DNA of 47,320 bases. It comes from an uncultured Blautia sp. (lineage in GTDB: Bacteria; Bacillota; Clostridia; Lachnospirales; Lachnospiraceae). The translations under genes were made by a program, and so were the position numbers. The stretch spans positions 1 to 47,320 of the forward strand of contig UQMI01000026.1 of the NCBI GenBank assembly GCA_900542045.1. Direction: 5' to 3'. Numbering within the stretch: position 1 is the stretch's first letter; the number at the start of each line of letters is the position of its first letter. Positions 24,332-33,528 of the stretch are shown piece by piece. The notes beneath the pieces are model-generated. The model did not search any database and was not told the origin of the DNA. It saw only the letters and a list, made by a program, of their open reading frames with translations.

Positions 24332-25783
24332 ATGACAAAAATAAGAACGAGATTTGCGCCAAGTCCTACGGGGCGGATGCATGTAGGCAATCTGCGGACG
24401 GCACTGTATGCCTATCTGATCGCCAAGCATGGAGATGGAGATTTTATTTTACGAATTGAAGATACAGACCAGGAGCGTTTTATGGAGGGCGCGCTGGAAA
24501 TCATTTACCGTACACTGGAGAAGACCGGCCTGGTGCCTGATGAGGGACCGGATAAGGATAAGGGATACGGCCCTTATGTGCAGAGTGAAAGAAATGCCTC
24601 CGGCCTTTATATGAAGTATGCTCAGGAACTGGTGGAGAAGGGCGCTGCCTATTACTGTTTCTGCGATAAGGAAACGCTGGAATCCATGAAGCGTGTGGTG
24701 GCAGGCAAGGAGATTTCCATTTATGACAAGCGCTGTTCCCGTCTGTCAAAGGAAGAAGTGCAGGCGAAGCTGGATGCAGGGGAACCCTACGTGATCCGCT
24801 TCAATATGCCTACAGAGGGGACCACCACGTTCCAGGATGAGATCTACGGTGATATTACTGTAAATAACGAGGAAATGGAAGACCTGATCCTGATCAAATC
24901 AGACGGATATCCCACCTATAACTTTGCCAATGTGGTGGATGACCATCTGATGGGGATCACCCATGTGGTACGGGGCAATGAATATCTGTCTTCCGCGCCG
25001 AAATATAACCGTATCTATGAGGCTTTTGGTTGGGAAGTGCCTACTTATGTGCATTGCCCGCTGATCACCAATGAAGAGCATCAGAAGCTGTCCAAGCGTT
25101 CCGGACATTCTTCTTACGAAGATCTGATTGATCAGGGATTTGTGACGGAAGCCGTAGTGAACTTTGTGGCTCTTCTGGGCTGGAGTCCCCAGGAAAACCG
25201 GGAAATTTATTCCCTGGAAGAACTGGTAAAGGTATTTGATTATCATCACATCAGCAAATCTCCGGCTGTCTTTGATATGGTGAAGCTTCGCTGGATGAAC
25301 GGAGAGTATCTCAAAGCCATGGATTTTGACAGATTCTATGAGATGGCTCTGCCTTACCTGAAACAGGTTCTGAAGAAAGACTATGATTTGAAAAAGATTG
25401 CAGCCATGGTGAAGACAAGAATCGAGGTATTTCCGGATATTCCGGAGATGGTGGCTTTCTTTGAAGAAGTGCCGGAGTATGACAGCTCCATGTATGTACA
25501 CAAGAAAATGAAGACCAATGAAGGAACCTCTCTGGCTGTGCTGAAGGAAGTACTGCCGGTTCTGGAAGCTCAGGAAGATTACAGCAATGATGCTCTCTTC
25601 GAAACCGTAGGCGGCTGGGCCAAGGAAAAGGGCTACAAGACCGGTTATGTGATGTGGCCGATCCGTACAGCTGTGTCCGGCAAGCAGATGACGCCGGCAG
25701 GAGCCACGGAGATCATGGAGATCATAGGAAAAGAAGAAACCTGCAGACGAATCCGCGCGGCCATCAAAAAACTGGAGGCATAG
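24332..25783 (+). CDS. gltX: Glutamyl-tRNA synthetase
   Basis: 483 residues, a class I synthetase. RFAPSPTGRMHVGNLRTALY carries the HIGH-equivalent (HVGN) near residue 17, and HQKLSKRSGHSS is the KMSKS loop near residue 252. GDFILRIEDTDQERF is typical of bacterial GluRS. It charges tRNA-Glu. The start at ATG 24332 follows GGGAGAAG; the frame is open upstream but there it encodes the structured element. The next gene starts 8 bases after the stop. Confidence 0.96.
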   Translation: MTKIRTRFAPSPTGRMHVGNLRTALYAYLIAKHGDGDFILRIEDTDQERFMEGALEIIYRTLEKTGLVPDEGPDKDKGYGPYVQSERNASGLYMKYAQELVEKGAAYYCFCDKETLESMKRVVAGKEISIYDKRCSRLSKEEVQAKLDAGEPYVIRFNMPTEGTTTFQDEIYGDITVNNEEMEDLILIKSDGYPTYNFANVVDDHLMGITHVVRGNEYLSSAPKYNRIYEAFGWEVPTYVHCPLITNEEHQKLSKRSGHSSYEDLIDQGFVTEAVVNFVALLGWSPQENREIYSLEELVKVFDYHHISKSPAVFDMVKLRWMNGEYLKAMDFDRFYEMALPYLKQVLKKDYDLKKIAAMVKTRIEVFPDIPEMVAFFEEVPEYDSSMYVHKKMKTNEGTSLAVLKEVLPVLEAQEDYSNDALFETVGGWAKEKGYKTGYVMWPIRTAVSGKQMTPAGATEIMEIIGKEETCRRIRAAIKKLEA

Positions 25784-25790
25784 GAGCCGC

Positions 25791-27704
25791 GTGCAGTCTC
25801 AGGAAAATCGGACGAGGTTCGATGGGACACGAGGAAGGAGCGAAGCGGAAGTTCAGTTCCCGCTTTACAGAATGGATCAGAATTTAAATGCATCTCAGAA
25901 ACGGGCAGTCGCCCACCTGTCAGGGCCCATGCTGGCTCTGGCAGGCCCCGGATCGGGGAAAACTTCAACTATTGCCAATCGAATTACATATTTGATCCAG
26001 GAATACAGGGTCCTGCCGGAGACGATTCTGGTGGTCACGTTCTCCAGAGCGGCTGCCAGGGAGATGAAAGAGCGGTTCCTGCAGATGAACCAGATCCGGG
26101 AAACGAAAGTGACTTTTGGGACATTTCACGGGATTTTCTATGGGATCCTGCGTCATGCCTACGGATTGAGCGGAAAGAATATCCTGGGGGAGAATCAGAA
26201 ATACCAGATCCTGCGCATGCTCACGGAGACTTATGCTCCGGCGCTGCTGGAGGAAGGGGAAGCCCTGGAGGAACTGTCCCGGGAGATCGGCCAGGTGAAA
26301 AGCGCCCGCATGGATATTGCCCATTATTATTCCTCTTCCTATCCCGATGAAACTTTCCGGAAAATTTACCGGGGATATGTGGAAGAGTGCCGGAAACGCC
26401 GTCTGCTGGATTTTGAGGATATGCTGGTGATGTGCTGGGAACTGCTGAAGAAGCGGCCGGATATCCTGGCAGCCTGGCAGAAAAAATTTCAGTACATTCT
26501 GGTGGACGAAGTTCAGGACATGAATCAGGTCCAGTATGACATTGTGCGGATGCTGGGGGCTCCGGAGAACAATCTGTTTTTTGTGGGAGATGACGACCAG
26601 TCCATTTATCATTTCCGCGGCGCCAGACCGGAGATCATGCTGCATTTTCCCGAAGATTATCCCGGGACAGAGACCGTGCTGCTGAACATCAATTACCGCT
26701 GTACAGAGGAAATCCTGCAGAAAGCGGGGCGCCTCATTGCTCACAACCGGAACCGTTTTCCCAAGGAGCTGTCCACGCCGGGCAAGCACGGGGAACCGGT
26801 GCGGATCCTGTGCCTGCCGGATCCCAGGGAAGAGTGCCGGGTGTTTCGAAAAGAGCTCCTTGAGTATCTGGAAAAAGGCGGGGAGCCGGAGCAGGTGGCA
26901 GTGCTGTTCCGCACCCATATGGAGGCAGAGCTGCTGGTGCAGCAGCTGATGGAGTACAATATTCCTTTTCAGATGAAGGACCGGCTGCCCAATCTGTACC
27001 AGCACTGGATCGGCAAAAATATCCTGTCCTATCTGCGGATGGCCAGGGGCCCCATCAGCCGGGGGGATTTCCTGGCGGTGATGAACCGGCCGCTGCGCTA
27101 TATTTCCCGGGAAGCCGTCTACGAGAAGGAAGTCTCCTTTGAGACGCTGCGGATGTTTTATGAAGAGAAAGAGTGGATGTGCGACCGGCTGGATGAGATG
27201 GAGCATCATCTGAAGGTGATGAGCCGTCTGCGGCCCTACGCGGCCATTGTCTATCTGCGCAACGCCGTGGGATACGAAGATTTTCTCCGGGATTATGCCC
27301 TGGAGAGGAAAATGAAGCCGGAGGAGCTGACAGAGATCTTGGACCGGCTCACAGAAAGCGCCAGGGAGGCTAAAAGCCTGGAAGCCTGGGAGCAGCAGAT
27401 CCGGGAATATGAAGAAAGGCTGGAGGAGGAAGCCCGAAAGCAGGCGGACACGGCCAAAGGCGTGGTGCTGGCCACTTTGCACAGCGTGAAGGGACTGGAA
27501 TACGACCGGGTCTATATTTTCAATGTGAACGAAGGCAGCATCCCTTATAAGAAAGCGGTGCTTCCCCAGCAGCTGGAGGAAGAACGGAGGCTTCTGTATG
27601 TGGGCATGACCCGGGCCAGAGAGCATCTGACCCTCTGCTATGTCACCAGCCAGTTTGAAAAGGAACGGGTCCGCTCCCGGTTCCTGGATGAGATGGAAGA
27701 GTGA
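25791..27704 (+). CDS. UvrD/PcrA-type superfamily 1 DNA helicase
   Basis: 637 residues from GTG 25791 (AGGAG four bases upstream), or 610 from ATG 25872 (MDQNLNASQKRAV), which begins right at the conserved domain but has no ribosome binding site. Helicase motifs in order: AGPGSGKTSTI (Walker A), VVTFSRAAAREM, FHGIFYGILRHAYG, LVDEVQDMNQVQ (Walker B), GDDDQSIYHFRGA, NYRCTEEIL, TLHSVKGLEYDRVYIFNVNEG and RRLLYVGMTRAREHL. It is shorter than PcrA (about 720-750) and lacks the PcrA C-terminal extension, so it may be a specialised UvrD paralogue in repair. Confidence 0.92.
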   Translation: MQSQENRTRFDGTRGRSEAEVQFPLYRMDQNLNASQKRAVAHLSGPMLALAGPGSGKTSTIANRITYLIQEYRVLPETILVVTFSRAAAREMKERFLQMNQIRETKVTFGTFHGIFYGILRHAYGLSGKNILGENQKYQILRMLTETYAPALLEEGEALEELSREIGQVKSARMDIAHYYSSSYPDETFRKIYRGYVEECRKRRLLDFEDMLVMCWELLKKRPDILAAWQKKFQYILVDEVQDMNQVQYDIVRMLGAPENNLFFVGDDDQSIYHFRGARPEIMLHFPEDYPGTETVLLNINYRCTEEILQKAGRLIAHNRNRFPKELSTPGKHGEPVRILCLPDPREECRVFRKELLEYLEKGGEPEQVAVLFRTHMEAELLVQQLMEYNIPFQMKDRLPNLYQHWIGKNILSYLRMARGPISRGDFLAVMNRPLRYISREAVYEKEVSFETLRMFYEEKEWMCDRLDEMEHHLKVMSRLRPYAAIVYLRNAVGYEDFLRDYALERKMKPEELTEILDRLTESAREAKSLEAWEQQIREYEERLEEEARKQADTAKGVVLATLHSVKGLEYDRVYIFNVNEGSIPYKKAVLPQQLEEERRLLYVGMTRAREHLTLCYVTSQFEKERVRSRFLDEMEE

Positions 27705-27741
27705 GCGGCAGATGGAATGCAGGAAGGAGAGACAGGAGAAT

Positions 27742-28302
27742 ATGAAAGTTATCATTTATTTTACCAGATTACAGGAAGATCATGAGAAGAAGCAAGAGCA
27801 TGAGGCAGGGCAGGCACTGCTGGCCTGTGGCCTGGAGAAGGAATATGGAATCACCCTTGCAAAAGAATCCATCGCGCACGGGGAACATGGCAAGCCGTAC
27901 CTGAAAGATAGTTCCCATGTACAGTTCAATATCAGTCATTCTGACTGTCTGGCGGTCTGCGCTTTTGCGCCGGTGGAGATCGGCATTGACGTACAGAAAC
28001 ACAAGAAAGTCAGCTTTGTGCCCATACTGGAACGAACCGTGCCGGCGGAGCTGGCCCGGGAGATCCTGGATGAGGGCGAGGTGGAACCGGCTTTCTTCGC
28101 CCAGTGGGTCATGCGGGAAGCTTACATCAAATGGACGGGCGAGGGCCTTTCCAAAGACCTGCGGACCATAGACATGGACAGAGGATGGCACACCCTGCTG
28201 GATGTGGATAAGGGCTATAGCGGAGCCATCTGGAGTGAAGAGCCTCTGGAGGTGGAGTGGAGATATGTGCCTTGGGAGGAGTGTCTTTCACAAATTCAAT
28301 AA
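27742..28302 (+). CDS. 4'-phosphopantetheinyl transferase (Sfp/AcpT type)
   Basis: 186 residues. Signatures are VQFNISHSDCLAVCAF, EIGIDVQKHKK (metal-binding Asp) and FFAQWVMREAYIKWTGEGLSKDLR, the WxxKEAxxK-type motif in slightly altered form. It transfers phosphopantetheine from CoA to the Ser of carrier proteins. ATG 27742 follows ACAGGAGA. No polyketide or peptide synthetase is near, so the likely substrate is the ACP encoded at 15.9 kb, perhaps along with carriers elsewhere. The classical small AcpS was not seen in the window. Confidence 0.9.
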   Translation: MKVIIYFTRLQEDHEKKQEHEAGQALLACGLEKEYGITLAKESIAHGEHGKPYLKDSSHVQFNISHSDCLAVCAFAPVEIGIDVQKHKKVSFVPILERTVPAELAREILDEGEVEPAFFAQWVMREAYIKWTGEGLSKDLRTIDMDRGWHTLLDVDKGYSGAIWSEEPLEVEWRYVPWEECLSQIQ

Positions 28303-28328
28303 AACTGCCTGAAATAAGAGTTATAAAA

Positions 28329-28394
28329 AAAGAGACAATTCCGCAGGGAATTCAGGATTTGAAAAAAGTCCGAATTCTTAGGAATTGTCTCTTT
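28329..28394. terminator. Long bidirectional hairpin terminator
   Basis: A 14-bp stem AAAGAGACAATTCC / GGAATTGTCTCTTT encloses a second stem (GAATTC-GGATTT / AAGTCC-GAATTC, one G-U) with a GAAAA loop. A runs on the left and CTTTCTT on the right let it act for the converging transferase and MerR genes. Confidence 0.75.
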
Positions 28395-28495
28395 CTTACA
28401 TATAAGGGCTAAGGGCTATTTCTGGATCCGGATGTATCGGTAGGTTGGTTTCAGTTTACTTACAGTTTTGGCGGAGCCAGCCCCTCCGCCGGCTT

Positions 28496-29239
28496 TCATT
28501 CGATAGCCTTTTCCCTGCGGTTTTTGCAGTAAATGCGGACAGCCTGTCTGACGAACGCCGCAGTGCCTTCACCGCCGGCCCTGTCGATGTTTTTTTGGAA
28601 ACGTTCGTCCTCCACATACATTTCACCCAGCTGTTCCAGTATTTCCGGTGAGCAGGTATAATAATGGTTAGTGATAAAGGTGCGTATGGCGTGGATTTTT
28701 TCCTGCACTTCTGAAGAAGAGGGATCCTGCTGCCGGAGCGCTCCTGCTTCTGCAAATAGCTGTATGAACTGGCGGGATATAAGGTCAGAATGCAGTCCGG
28801 CCTTTTCTTTTTGTTCATATTCCTGGTATTCCCTGGTGGCACCCCATTTTTCCCGGGCTTCTGCTTTATACTGCTCGAGTTCACTGTTGTCGAAAATTTG
28901 AAAATCCATGGCGGTTACTCCTTTTTGCTGAATTTCACGGGCAAGGGAGAGTAAATTTCCCAGGCGTCTGTACTGCAGTTCCAGAAGATGGATCTGCTGC
29001 TCCAGTGCCTGGGCAGGATTAAAGGAAGGACTGTCCAGGATGGCCTGGATCTCCTTCAGAGGAAACTGCAATTCCCGAAACAGCAGAATCTGCGGCAGGC
29101 GTTCCAGAGCTGTATCGTCATACAGCCGATAGCCCGCCGGGGTTTTGGCTGTGGGCTTTAAAAGCCCGATGGCATCGTAATGATGAAGCGTGCGCACGCT
29201 CACTCCTGTGATTTTACTGATTTCTTTTACTGTTTTCAT
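28496..29239 (-). CDS. MerR-family regulator with TipAS drug-binding domain
   Basis: 247 residues from ATG 29239 (MKTVKEISKI), which follows GGGAGGG; the open frame continues upstream without a signal. An N-terminal MerR helix-turn-helix (SVRTLHHYDAIGLLKPT), a coiled coil (about 75-125), then a TipAS domain ending FITNHYYTCSPEILEQLGEMYVEDERFQKNID. In Streptomyces TipA a Cys in the matching position binds thiopeptide antibiotics covalently; the Cys of YYTCSPEI seems to occupy that place. It is probably a multidrug or thiopeptide sensor. Its own promoter has MerR-type 19-bp spacing. No efflux gene is adjacent, so other targets would be elsewhere. Confidence 0.88.
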   Translation of the reverse strand: MKTVKEISKITGVSVRTLHHYDAIGLLKPTAKTPAGYRLYDDTALERLPQILLFRELQFPLKEIQAILDSPSFNPAQALEQQIHLLELQYRRLGNLLSLAREIQQKGVTAMDFQIFDNSELEQYKAEAREKWGATREYQEYEQKEKAGLHSDLISRQFIQLFAEAGALRQQDPSSSEVQEKIHAIRTFITNHYYTCSPEILEQLGEMYVEDERFQKNIDRAGGEGTAAFVRQAVRIYCKNRREKAIE

Positions 29240-29261
29240 GATTTCCCTCCCGTGTAAGAGG

Positions 29262-29292
29262 ATTATAAGCCATAACGCTGCGTCAGGGTCAA
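29262..29292 (-). promoter_or_regulatory. MerR-type promoter with 19-bp spacer and dyad
   Basis: Read on the minus strand, TTGACC and TATAAT are separated by 19 bases rather than 17. The spacer holds a dyad CC-N-TGACGC-A-GCGTTA-N-GG (one mismatch). This is the typical architecture at which MerR proteins activate by DNA distortion, which points to autoregulation. Confidence 0.75.
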
Positions 29293-29387
29293 CCGGATTT
29301 TTTATATTAAAGGAAAACAGAACGAAACGTTCTGGCTTTTTCGGATAAAAACGTTCCACTGTGAAATTTTTCTGCGGCTTCTTCCGG

Positions 29388-29416
29388 TTGCGTCTCCAGG
29401 AGAGATATATTATAAT
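29388..29416 (+). promoter_or_regulatory. Promoter of thyA-folA
   Basis: TTGCGT (29388-29393), a 17-base spacer and TATAAT (29411-29416), about 135 bases upstream of thyA. No clear structure was seen in the leader. Confidence 0.7.
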
Positions 29417-29553
29417 GAAAACTAAATTTGAGAAATTGGGAATGAAGGGCCGGAACCGGTTTGTGCCTGACAAAAGTGTCAGATGGAACGGCGTTACAGG
29501 CGAGGCGGATCGGCCCGGAAGTTTGAAAAGACTGCGGTGAGAAGGAGGACATT

Positions 29554-30402
29554 ATGAGTTTAGCAGACGATCTGTTTATCCGGATGTGCCGGGATGTCAT
29601 CGACAATGGCACCAGCACAGAGGGAGAGAAAGTGCGTCCCCGGTGGGAGGATGGGACGCCGGCATATACGATCAAGCGGTTTGGCGTGGTCAATCGCTAT
29701 GATCTGCGAAAAGAATTTCCGGCAATTACTCTGCGGAAGACCGGACTGAAGAGCTGTATGGATGAGATCCTGTGGATCTATCAGAGAAAATCCAACAATA
29801 TCCATGATCTGAAGCCTCATGTATGGGACGAGTGGGCGGATGAAGAGGGCTCCATAGGCACCTGCTACGGTTATGTGGTGGGAAGGAAGTTCCTGTACAA
29901 GGGAGAAGAGACAGATCAGATGGATTACGTACTTCGTCAGCTCCGGGAGAATCCCTACAGCCGCCGGATTATGACGAATCTGTACCAGTTTGAATATCTC
30001 CACAGCGGCGCTCTGGATCCCTGCTGTTACAGTATGACTTATAATGTGACAAAAGAGCGGGACAGTGAGAAGCTGGTGCTGAACGCAGTGCTAAATCAGC
30101 GGTCCCAGGATATTCTGGCGGCCAACAATTGGAATGTGTGCCAGTATGCCATTTTGCTGATGATGGTGGCCCAGGTCAATGATATGATTCCGGGAGAGCT
30201 GGTCCATGTGATCGCAGACTGCCATATTTACGACCGTCATGTGCCGGTTATTGAAGAATTGATTACCAGAGAAACCTATCCGGCGCCAAAGGTGTGGCTG
30301 AATCCGGAAGTAAAAGATTTTTATGAGTTTACCACCGATGATCTGTTTGTGGAGAATTATCAGGCAGGTTCTCAGGTGAAAAATATTCCCATTGCAGTGT
30401 AA
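29554..30402 (+). CDS. thyA: Thymidylate synthase
   Basis: 282 residues. The nucleotide-binding SRRIMTNLYQFE, the active-site Cys region GALDPCCYSMTYNVT (near residue 156), QRSQDILAANNWNVCQYAILLMM and HVIADCHIYDRHVPV are all typical of ThyA. It methylates dUMP with methylene-tetrahydrofolate and yields dihydrofolate. The residue after the catalytic Cys is Cys, not the His of many ThyA proteins, as in some other Firmicutes forms. GGAGGAC precedes ATG 29554. folA follows after 15 bases, so the producer and recycler of dihydrofolate are in one operon. Confidence 0.95.
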   Translation: MSLADDLFIRMCRDVIDNGTSTEGEKVRPRWEDGTPAYTIKRFGVVNRYDLRKEFPAITLRKTGLKSCMDEILWIYQRKSNNIHDLKPHVWDEWADEEGSIGTCYGYVVGRKFLYKGEETDQMDYVLRQLRENPYSRRIMTNLYQFEYLHSGALDPCCYSMTYNVTKERDSEKLVLNAVLNQRSQDILAANNWNVCQYAILLMMVAQVNDMIPGELVHVIADCHIYDRHVPVIEELITRETYPAPKVWLNPEVKDFYEFTTDDLFVENYQAGSQVKNIPIAV

Positions 30403-30417
30403 GGAAGGAGACAACCG

Positions 30418-30909
30418 ATGAATATTATTGTTGCAGTTGATCAGAACTGGGCCATTGGCCGGGATAATAAACTGCTGGTAAGTATACCTGCCGATATGAA
30501 ATTTTTCCGGACTCAGACAACGGGAAATGTGGTGGTGATGGGCCGGAAGACTCTGGAGAGTTTTCCGAATGGGCTGCCGCTGAAGAACCGGACCAATATC
30601 GTTTTGACCAGGAATCCCGGATATCAGGTGAAGGGAGCCACAGTGGTGCATTCTCTGGAAGAACTGCTGGAAGAACTGAAGCAGTATCCTTCAGAAGATG
30701 TGTATGTGGTTGGAGGAGACAGCATCTACAGACAGCTTTTGCCGTATTGCGATGTGGCCCATGTGACCAAAATTGATTATGCCTATGAGGCAGACACGTA
30801 TTTCCCCAATCTGGATGAAATGAAAGAATGGCAGATTACGGCATCCAGCGAAGAACAGACGTATTTTGATCTGGAGTATACGTTCCTGAAATACGAAAAG
30901 AAGGCTTAA
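30418..30909 (+). CDS. folA: Dihydrofolate reductase
   Basis: 163 residues. MNIIVAVDQNWAIGRDNKLL, the catalytic Asp in IPADMKFF near residue 27, NVVVMGRKTLESFP and VYVVGGDSIYRQLLP are the standard DHFR motifs. It reduces the dihydrofolate produced by ThyA with NADPH and is the trimethoprim target. GGAAGGAG precedes the ATG. The downstream AEC transporter starts only a few bases after the stop. Confidence 0.96.
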   Translation: MNIIVAVDQNWAIGRDNKLLVSIPADMKFFRTQTTGNVVVMGRKTLESFPNGLPLKNRTNIVLTRNPGYQVKGATVVHSLEELLEELKQYPSEDVYVVGGDSIYRQLLPYCDVAHVTKIDYAYEADTYFPNLDEMKEWQITASSEEQTYFDLEYTFLKYEKKA

Positions 30910-30914
30910 GGAAC

Positions 30915-31838
30915 ATGATAACCACATTATTACTTCAGAAAATTGCGGAGCTTCTGCTCATGCTGCTGATGGGATATGCTCTGGTGAAAACCGGGGTTCT
31001 GCGTACGGATGACAGCATGATCCTGTCCAAGCTTTCTCTGTATCTGTTTTCGCCCTGTACGATCGTGATGGCTTTTCAGGTGGAGTACGATGCAGCTCTT
31101 CTGGGAAAGCTTGGATTTTCTGCACTGCTTTCCCTGTTGATCCATTTATTTCTGTTCCTGTTTGCCGGAGGACTCCGGAAAGTATTAAAGCTGGATACGG
31201 TGGAGGAAGCGTCGGTCATCTATTCCAATGCGGGAAATCTGGTCATTCCGCTGGTTTCCTATGTGCTGGGGGAAGAGTGGGTCATCTACTGCAGCGCGTT
31301 TCTGGCAGTGCAGCTGTTTTTCCTGTGGACCCACGGGGCGTATCTGTTCCAGAAGGGTGCCGGCTTTCAGTGGAAAAAGATTTTGCTGAACATTAATCTG
31401 CTGGCAATCGCAGCAGGCTTTCTTCTGATGATCCTGCGGATCCGGCTGCCCCAGATCCTGGGAGAGACCTTCCAGTCCATGGGTGATATGCTGGGACCGG
31501 CTGCCATGCTGATCACTGGTATGCTGGCGGCGGGTATTTCTCTCAGAAAGGTCCTGCAGAACCAGCGGATCTATCTGGTGGCCGTTTTGCGGCTTCTGGT
31601 GGTTCCCGGCTGTCTGCTGCTGGTCCTTAAGGGACTGATGGCTGCAGGGGTGATCGCCCATGGAAGCTATCAGATCCTGGTGACTTTTTTTGCCGTGATG
31701 ACTCCGGCGGCATCGACCATTACGCAGCTGGCCCAGATCCACAACCGGAACGCCTCGTATGCAGGGGCGATCAACATCGTAACGACGCTGGGATGCATGA
31801 TCACCATGCCAATACTGGTGTGGTTGTATCTGTTGTAG
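30915..31838 (+). CDS. AEC-family (auxin efflux carrier-like) transporter
   Basis: 307 residues, about ten membrane helices in two repeats. LLMGYALVKTGVL and SKLSLYLFSPCTIV at the start, EASVIYSNAGNLVIPLV after helix 3, GPAAMLITGMLAAG in the middle and ASTITQLAQIHNRNASYAGAINIVTTL at the end are typical of bacterial AEC proteins. Known relatives move malate or other small organic anions; the substrate cannot be read from sequence. A weak AAGGA precedes ATG 30915. It appears co-transcribed with thyA-folA, though no functional link is evident. Confidence 0.88.
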   Translation: MITTLLLQKIAELLLMLLMGYALVKTGVLRTDDSMILSKLSLYLFSPCTIVMAFQVEYDAALLGKLGFSALLSLLIHLFLFLFAGGLRKVLKLDTVEEASVIYSNAGNLVIPLVSYVLGEEWVIYCSAFLAVQLFFLWTHGAYLFQKGAGFQWKKILLNINLLAIAAGFLLMILRIRLPQILGETFQSMGDMLGPAAMLITGMLAAGISLRKVLQNQRIYLVAVLRLLVVPGCLLLVLKGLMAAGVIAHGSYQILVTFFAVMTPAASTITQLAQIHNRNASYAGAINIVTTLGCMITMPILVWLYLL

Positions 31839-31855
31839 GAGAGGAGCGCAATTGA

Positions 31856-32175
31856 ATGAAAATAGAAATTATAGGCCAACATTTTTCGGTCTGTAAAGTG
31901 GAGGATTTCCATTCGGTTAACTGGAAAGAGAGGACGGCTGGAAAGCATTTCGTTTCAGCGGCGTTCTGGATTTCTCTATGGTCGGCGTGCTGTCCCAGGC
32001 AACCTCGATTCTGGCAGGAGAGGGAATCAGTGTTTTTGCAGTGTCTACTTACAATACAGATTATGTGCTGCTGAAAGAAGGCCAGTTTGGCAAAGCGTTG
32101 GAATTACTGGAAAAAAATGGATATACAGTGGACGAAAAACAGCAGGAAAGTTCCTGTAAAAAAGCAAAGGGATAA
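31856..32175 (+). pseudogene. ACT-domain protein, broken by internal deletion/frame change
   Basis: The first frame begins MKIEIIGQHFSVCKVEDFHSVNW after GAGAGGAG. It then loses sense, while the next frame carries the rest: EREDGWKAFRFSGVLDFSMVGVLSQATSILAGEGISVFAVSTYNTDYVLL, ending at 32175. The switch falls at about 31924-31930. From memory of this small ACT family, intact members have about 30 more residues between the NW and EREDGW segments, so I favour an internal deletion that is not a multiple of three. A 2-base gain in the GAGAG run is the simpler alternative. Small ACT proteins bind amino acids or related ligands; no function can be given here. Confidence 0.75.
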
Positions 32176-32209
32176 AATATTCAATAGCAATCAAAAAAAT
32201 GGAATGTTG

Positions 32210-32250
32210 AAACAGGGCCATCGGCTGATGCCGAACGGCCCTGTTTTTCT
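32210..32250. terminator. Bidirectional terminator between ACT gene and MFS gene
   Basis: ACAGGGCC-A-TCGGC-TGAT-GCCGA-AC-GGCCCTGT forms a 13-bp two-part stem followed by TTTTTCTT. A residues precede it on the left, so it also works for the minus-strand MFS gene. Confidence 0.88.
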
Positions 32251-32289
32251 TAGGAACAAAGGGGCGAGTCCGCCTCACTTTCTTTCCTC

Positions 32290-33489
32290 TCAATCCGGGT
32301 ACCGGTATGTCTTCCGTTCCTGCAAAAACAGCATGACCAGAAAAAGGATTACCGGGAATACAATGGCGGTGAGAATGCCATTCTGCATGGAGCGGCCGGA
32401 ACCGGTGACAAAGCCCACAAGAGCAGGACCGGTGGAACAGCCCACATCGCCGGCCAGGGCAAACATGGCATACATCTGAGTGCCGCCGCCCCGACAGAGG
32501 ATTGCGCCCAGGGAGAATACACCAGGCCACATCAGACCCACGGAGAATCCGCAGAGAGCACAGCCGGCCAGGGACAGCAGAGGCCAGGGCGACAGGGAGG
32601 TGAGCAGATAACCTAAGATGCAAAGAGCGCTGGTGCCAAGAAGACCTCTGCGGACATCCAGTTTTTCACCCTGCATGCCGGACAGCAGCCGGGAAAGCCC
32701 CATGAAAAAGGCAAAGGCACAGGGACCCAGCAGATCGCCCATGGTTTTGCTGACGCCCAGTCCTTCTTCCGCAAACAGGGAAGACCACTGGCTGACTGCC
32801 TGTTCGGAGGCGCCGGAACAGATCATCAGGAGAAACAGGACCCAGAAGATCCTGCGGCGGAACAGCGGAATGGCGGGAGCCATTTCATCAGGATGTCCTT
32901 CGTCGCCGGGAACACTGTAGATCGGGATCTTAAAAAACAGCAGGCAGGTGACCAGAGGAACGATTCCCCACAAAAGAGGCAGGAACCGCCACTGGGAAAT
33001 GCCGGCAATGGCAAAAAAGGCAGTGGAAAGCAGGACAACGCCCATATGGCCCCAGCAGTAGAAGGAATGCAGCAGGCTCATGGCAGCTTCCTTATTATCG
33101 CCGGGGACGGCTTCCACCATGGGGCTGACAATGACTTCCAGGATGCCGCCGCCGATGGCATTGAAGGTCATGCAGAGCAGGATTCCTACATAGGGGTCAG
33201 GCAGCACGAAGGGCAGCCAGGCGAAGCTGGAAAGTCCCACAAAAGACAGCACGAAAGAGGAAATGCCCACGGCACGGTAGCCCACCCGCTTAAGAACAGA
33301 TGGAGCAATGAAGTCCACCAGGATCTGGACACAGAAGTTGACGCTGATCAGAATGCTGATCCGCTCCAGGGAAATGCCGAATTCACGGTTGAATGTGGCA
33401 AAGAGCAGCGGGGGCAGATTGTTGATGATGGCCTGGGTCACATAGGCCAGATAACAGCTGTAAATGGTATGCTTGGCTGTGAATTTCAT
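32290..33489 (-). CDS. MFS transporter
   Basis: 399 residues with about twelve hydrophobic helices and a central cytoplasmic loop (residues about 190-215, PGDEGHPDEMAPAIPLFRRR). Gly-rich helices such as FNAIGGGILEVIVSPMVEAVPG and the RLLSGMQGEKLDVRRGLL loop fit the major facilitator superfamily, in a subgroup that resembles sugar/fucose-type permeases. The substrate is not known. AAGGAGA precedes ATG 33489. It is a single-gene transcript on the minus strand, ended by the shared terminator. Confidence 0.88.
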   Translation of the reverse strand: MKFTAKHTIYSCYLAYVTQAIINNLPPLLFATFNREFGISLERISILISVNFCVQILVDFIAPSVLKRVGYRAVGISSFVLSFVGLSSFAWLPFVLPDPYVGILLCMTFNAIGGGILEVIVSPMVEAVPGDNKEAAMSLLHSFYCWGHMGVVLLSTAFFAIAGISQWRFLPLLWGIVPLVTCLLFFKIPIYSVPGDEGHPDEMAPAIPLFRRRIFWVLFLLMICSGASEQAVSQWSSLFAEEGLGVSKTMGDLLGPCAFAFFMGLSRLLSGMQGEKLDVRRGLLGTSALCILGYLLTSLSPWPLLSLAGCALCGFSVGLMWPGVFSLGAILCRGGGTQMYAMFALAGDVGCSTGPALVGFVTGSGRSMQNGILTAIVFPVILFLVMLFLQERKTYRYPD

Positions 33490-33528
33490 GGCTTCGGTTC
33501 TCCTTATGTATCAGAAACTAAGTATTCC

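Noticed and set aside
25965..27755. A 596-codon open frame on the minus strand
   Set aside because: It is antisense to the UvrD-type helicase with all motifs in the plus frame; no start signal and no recognisable domain.
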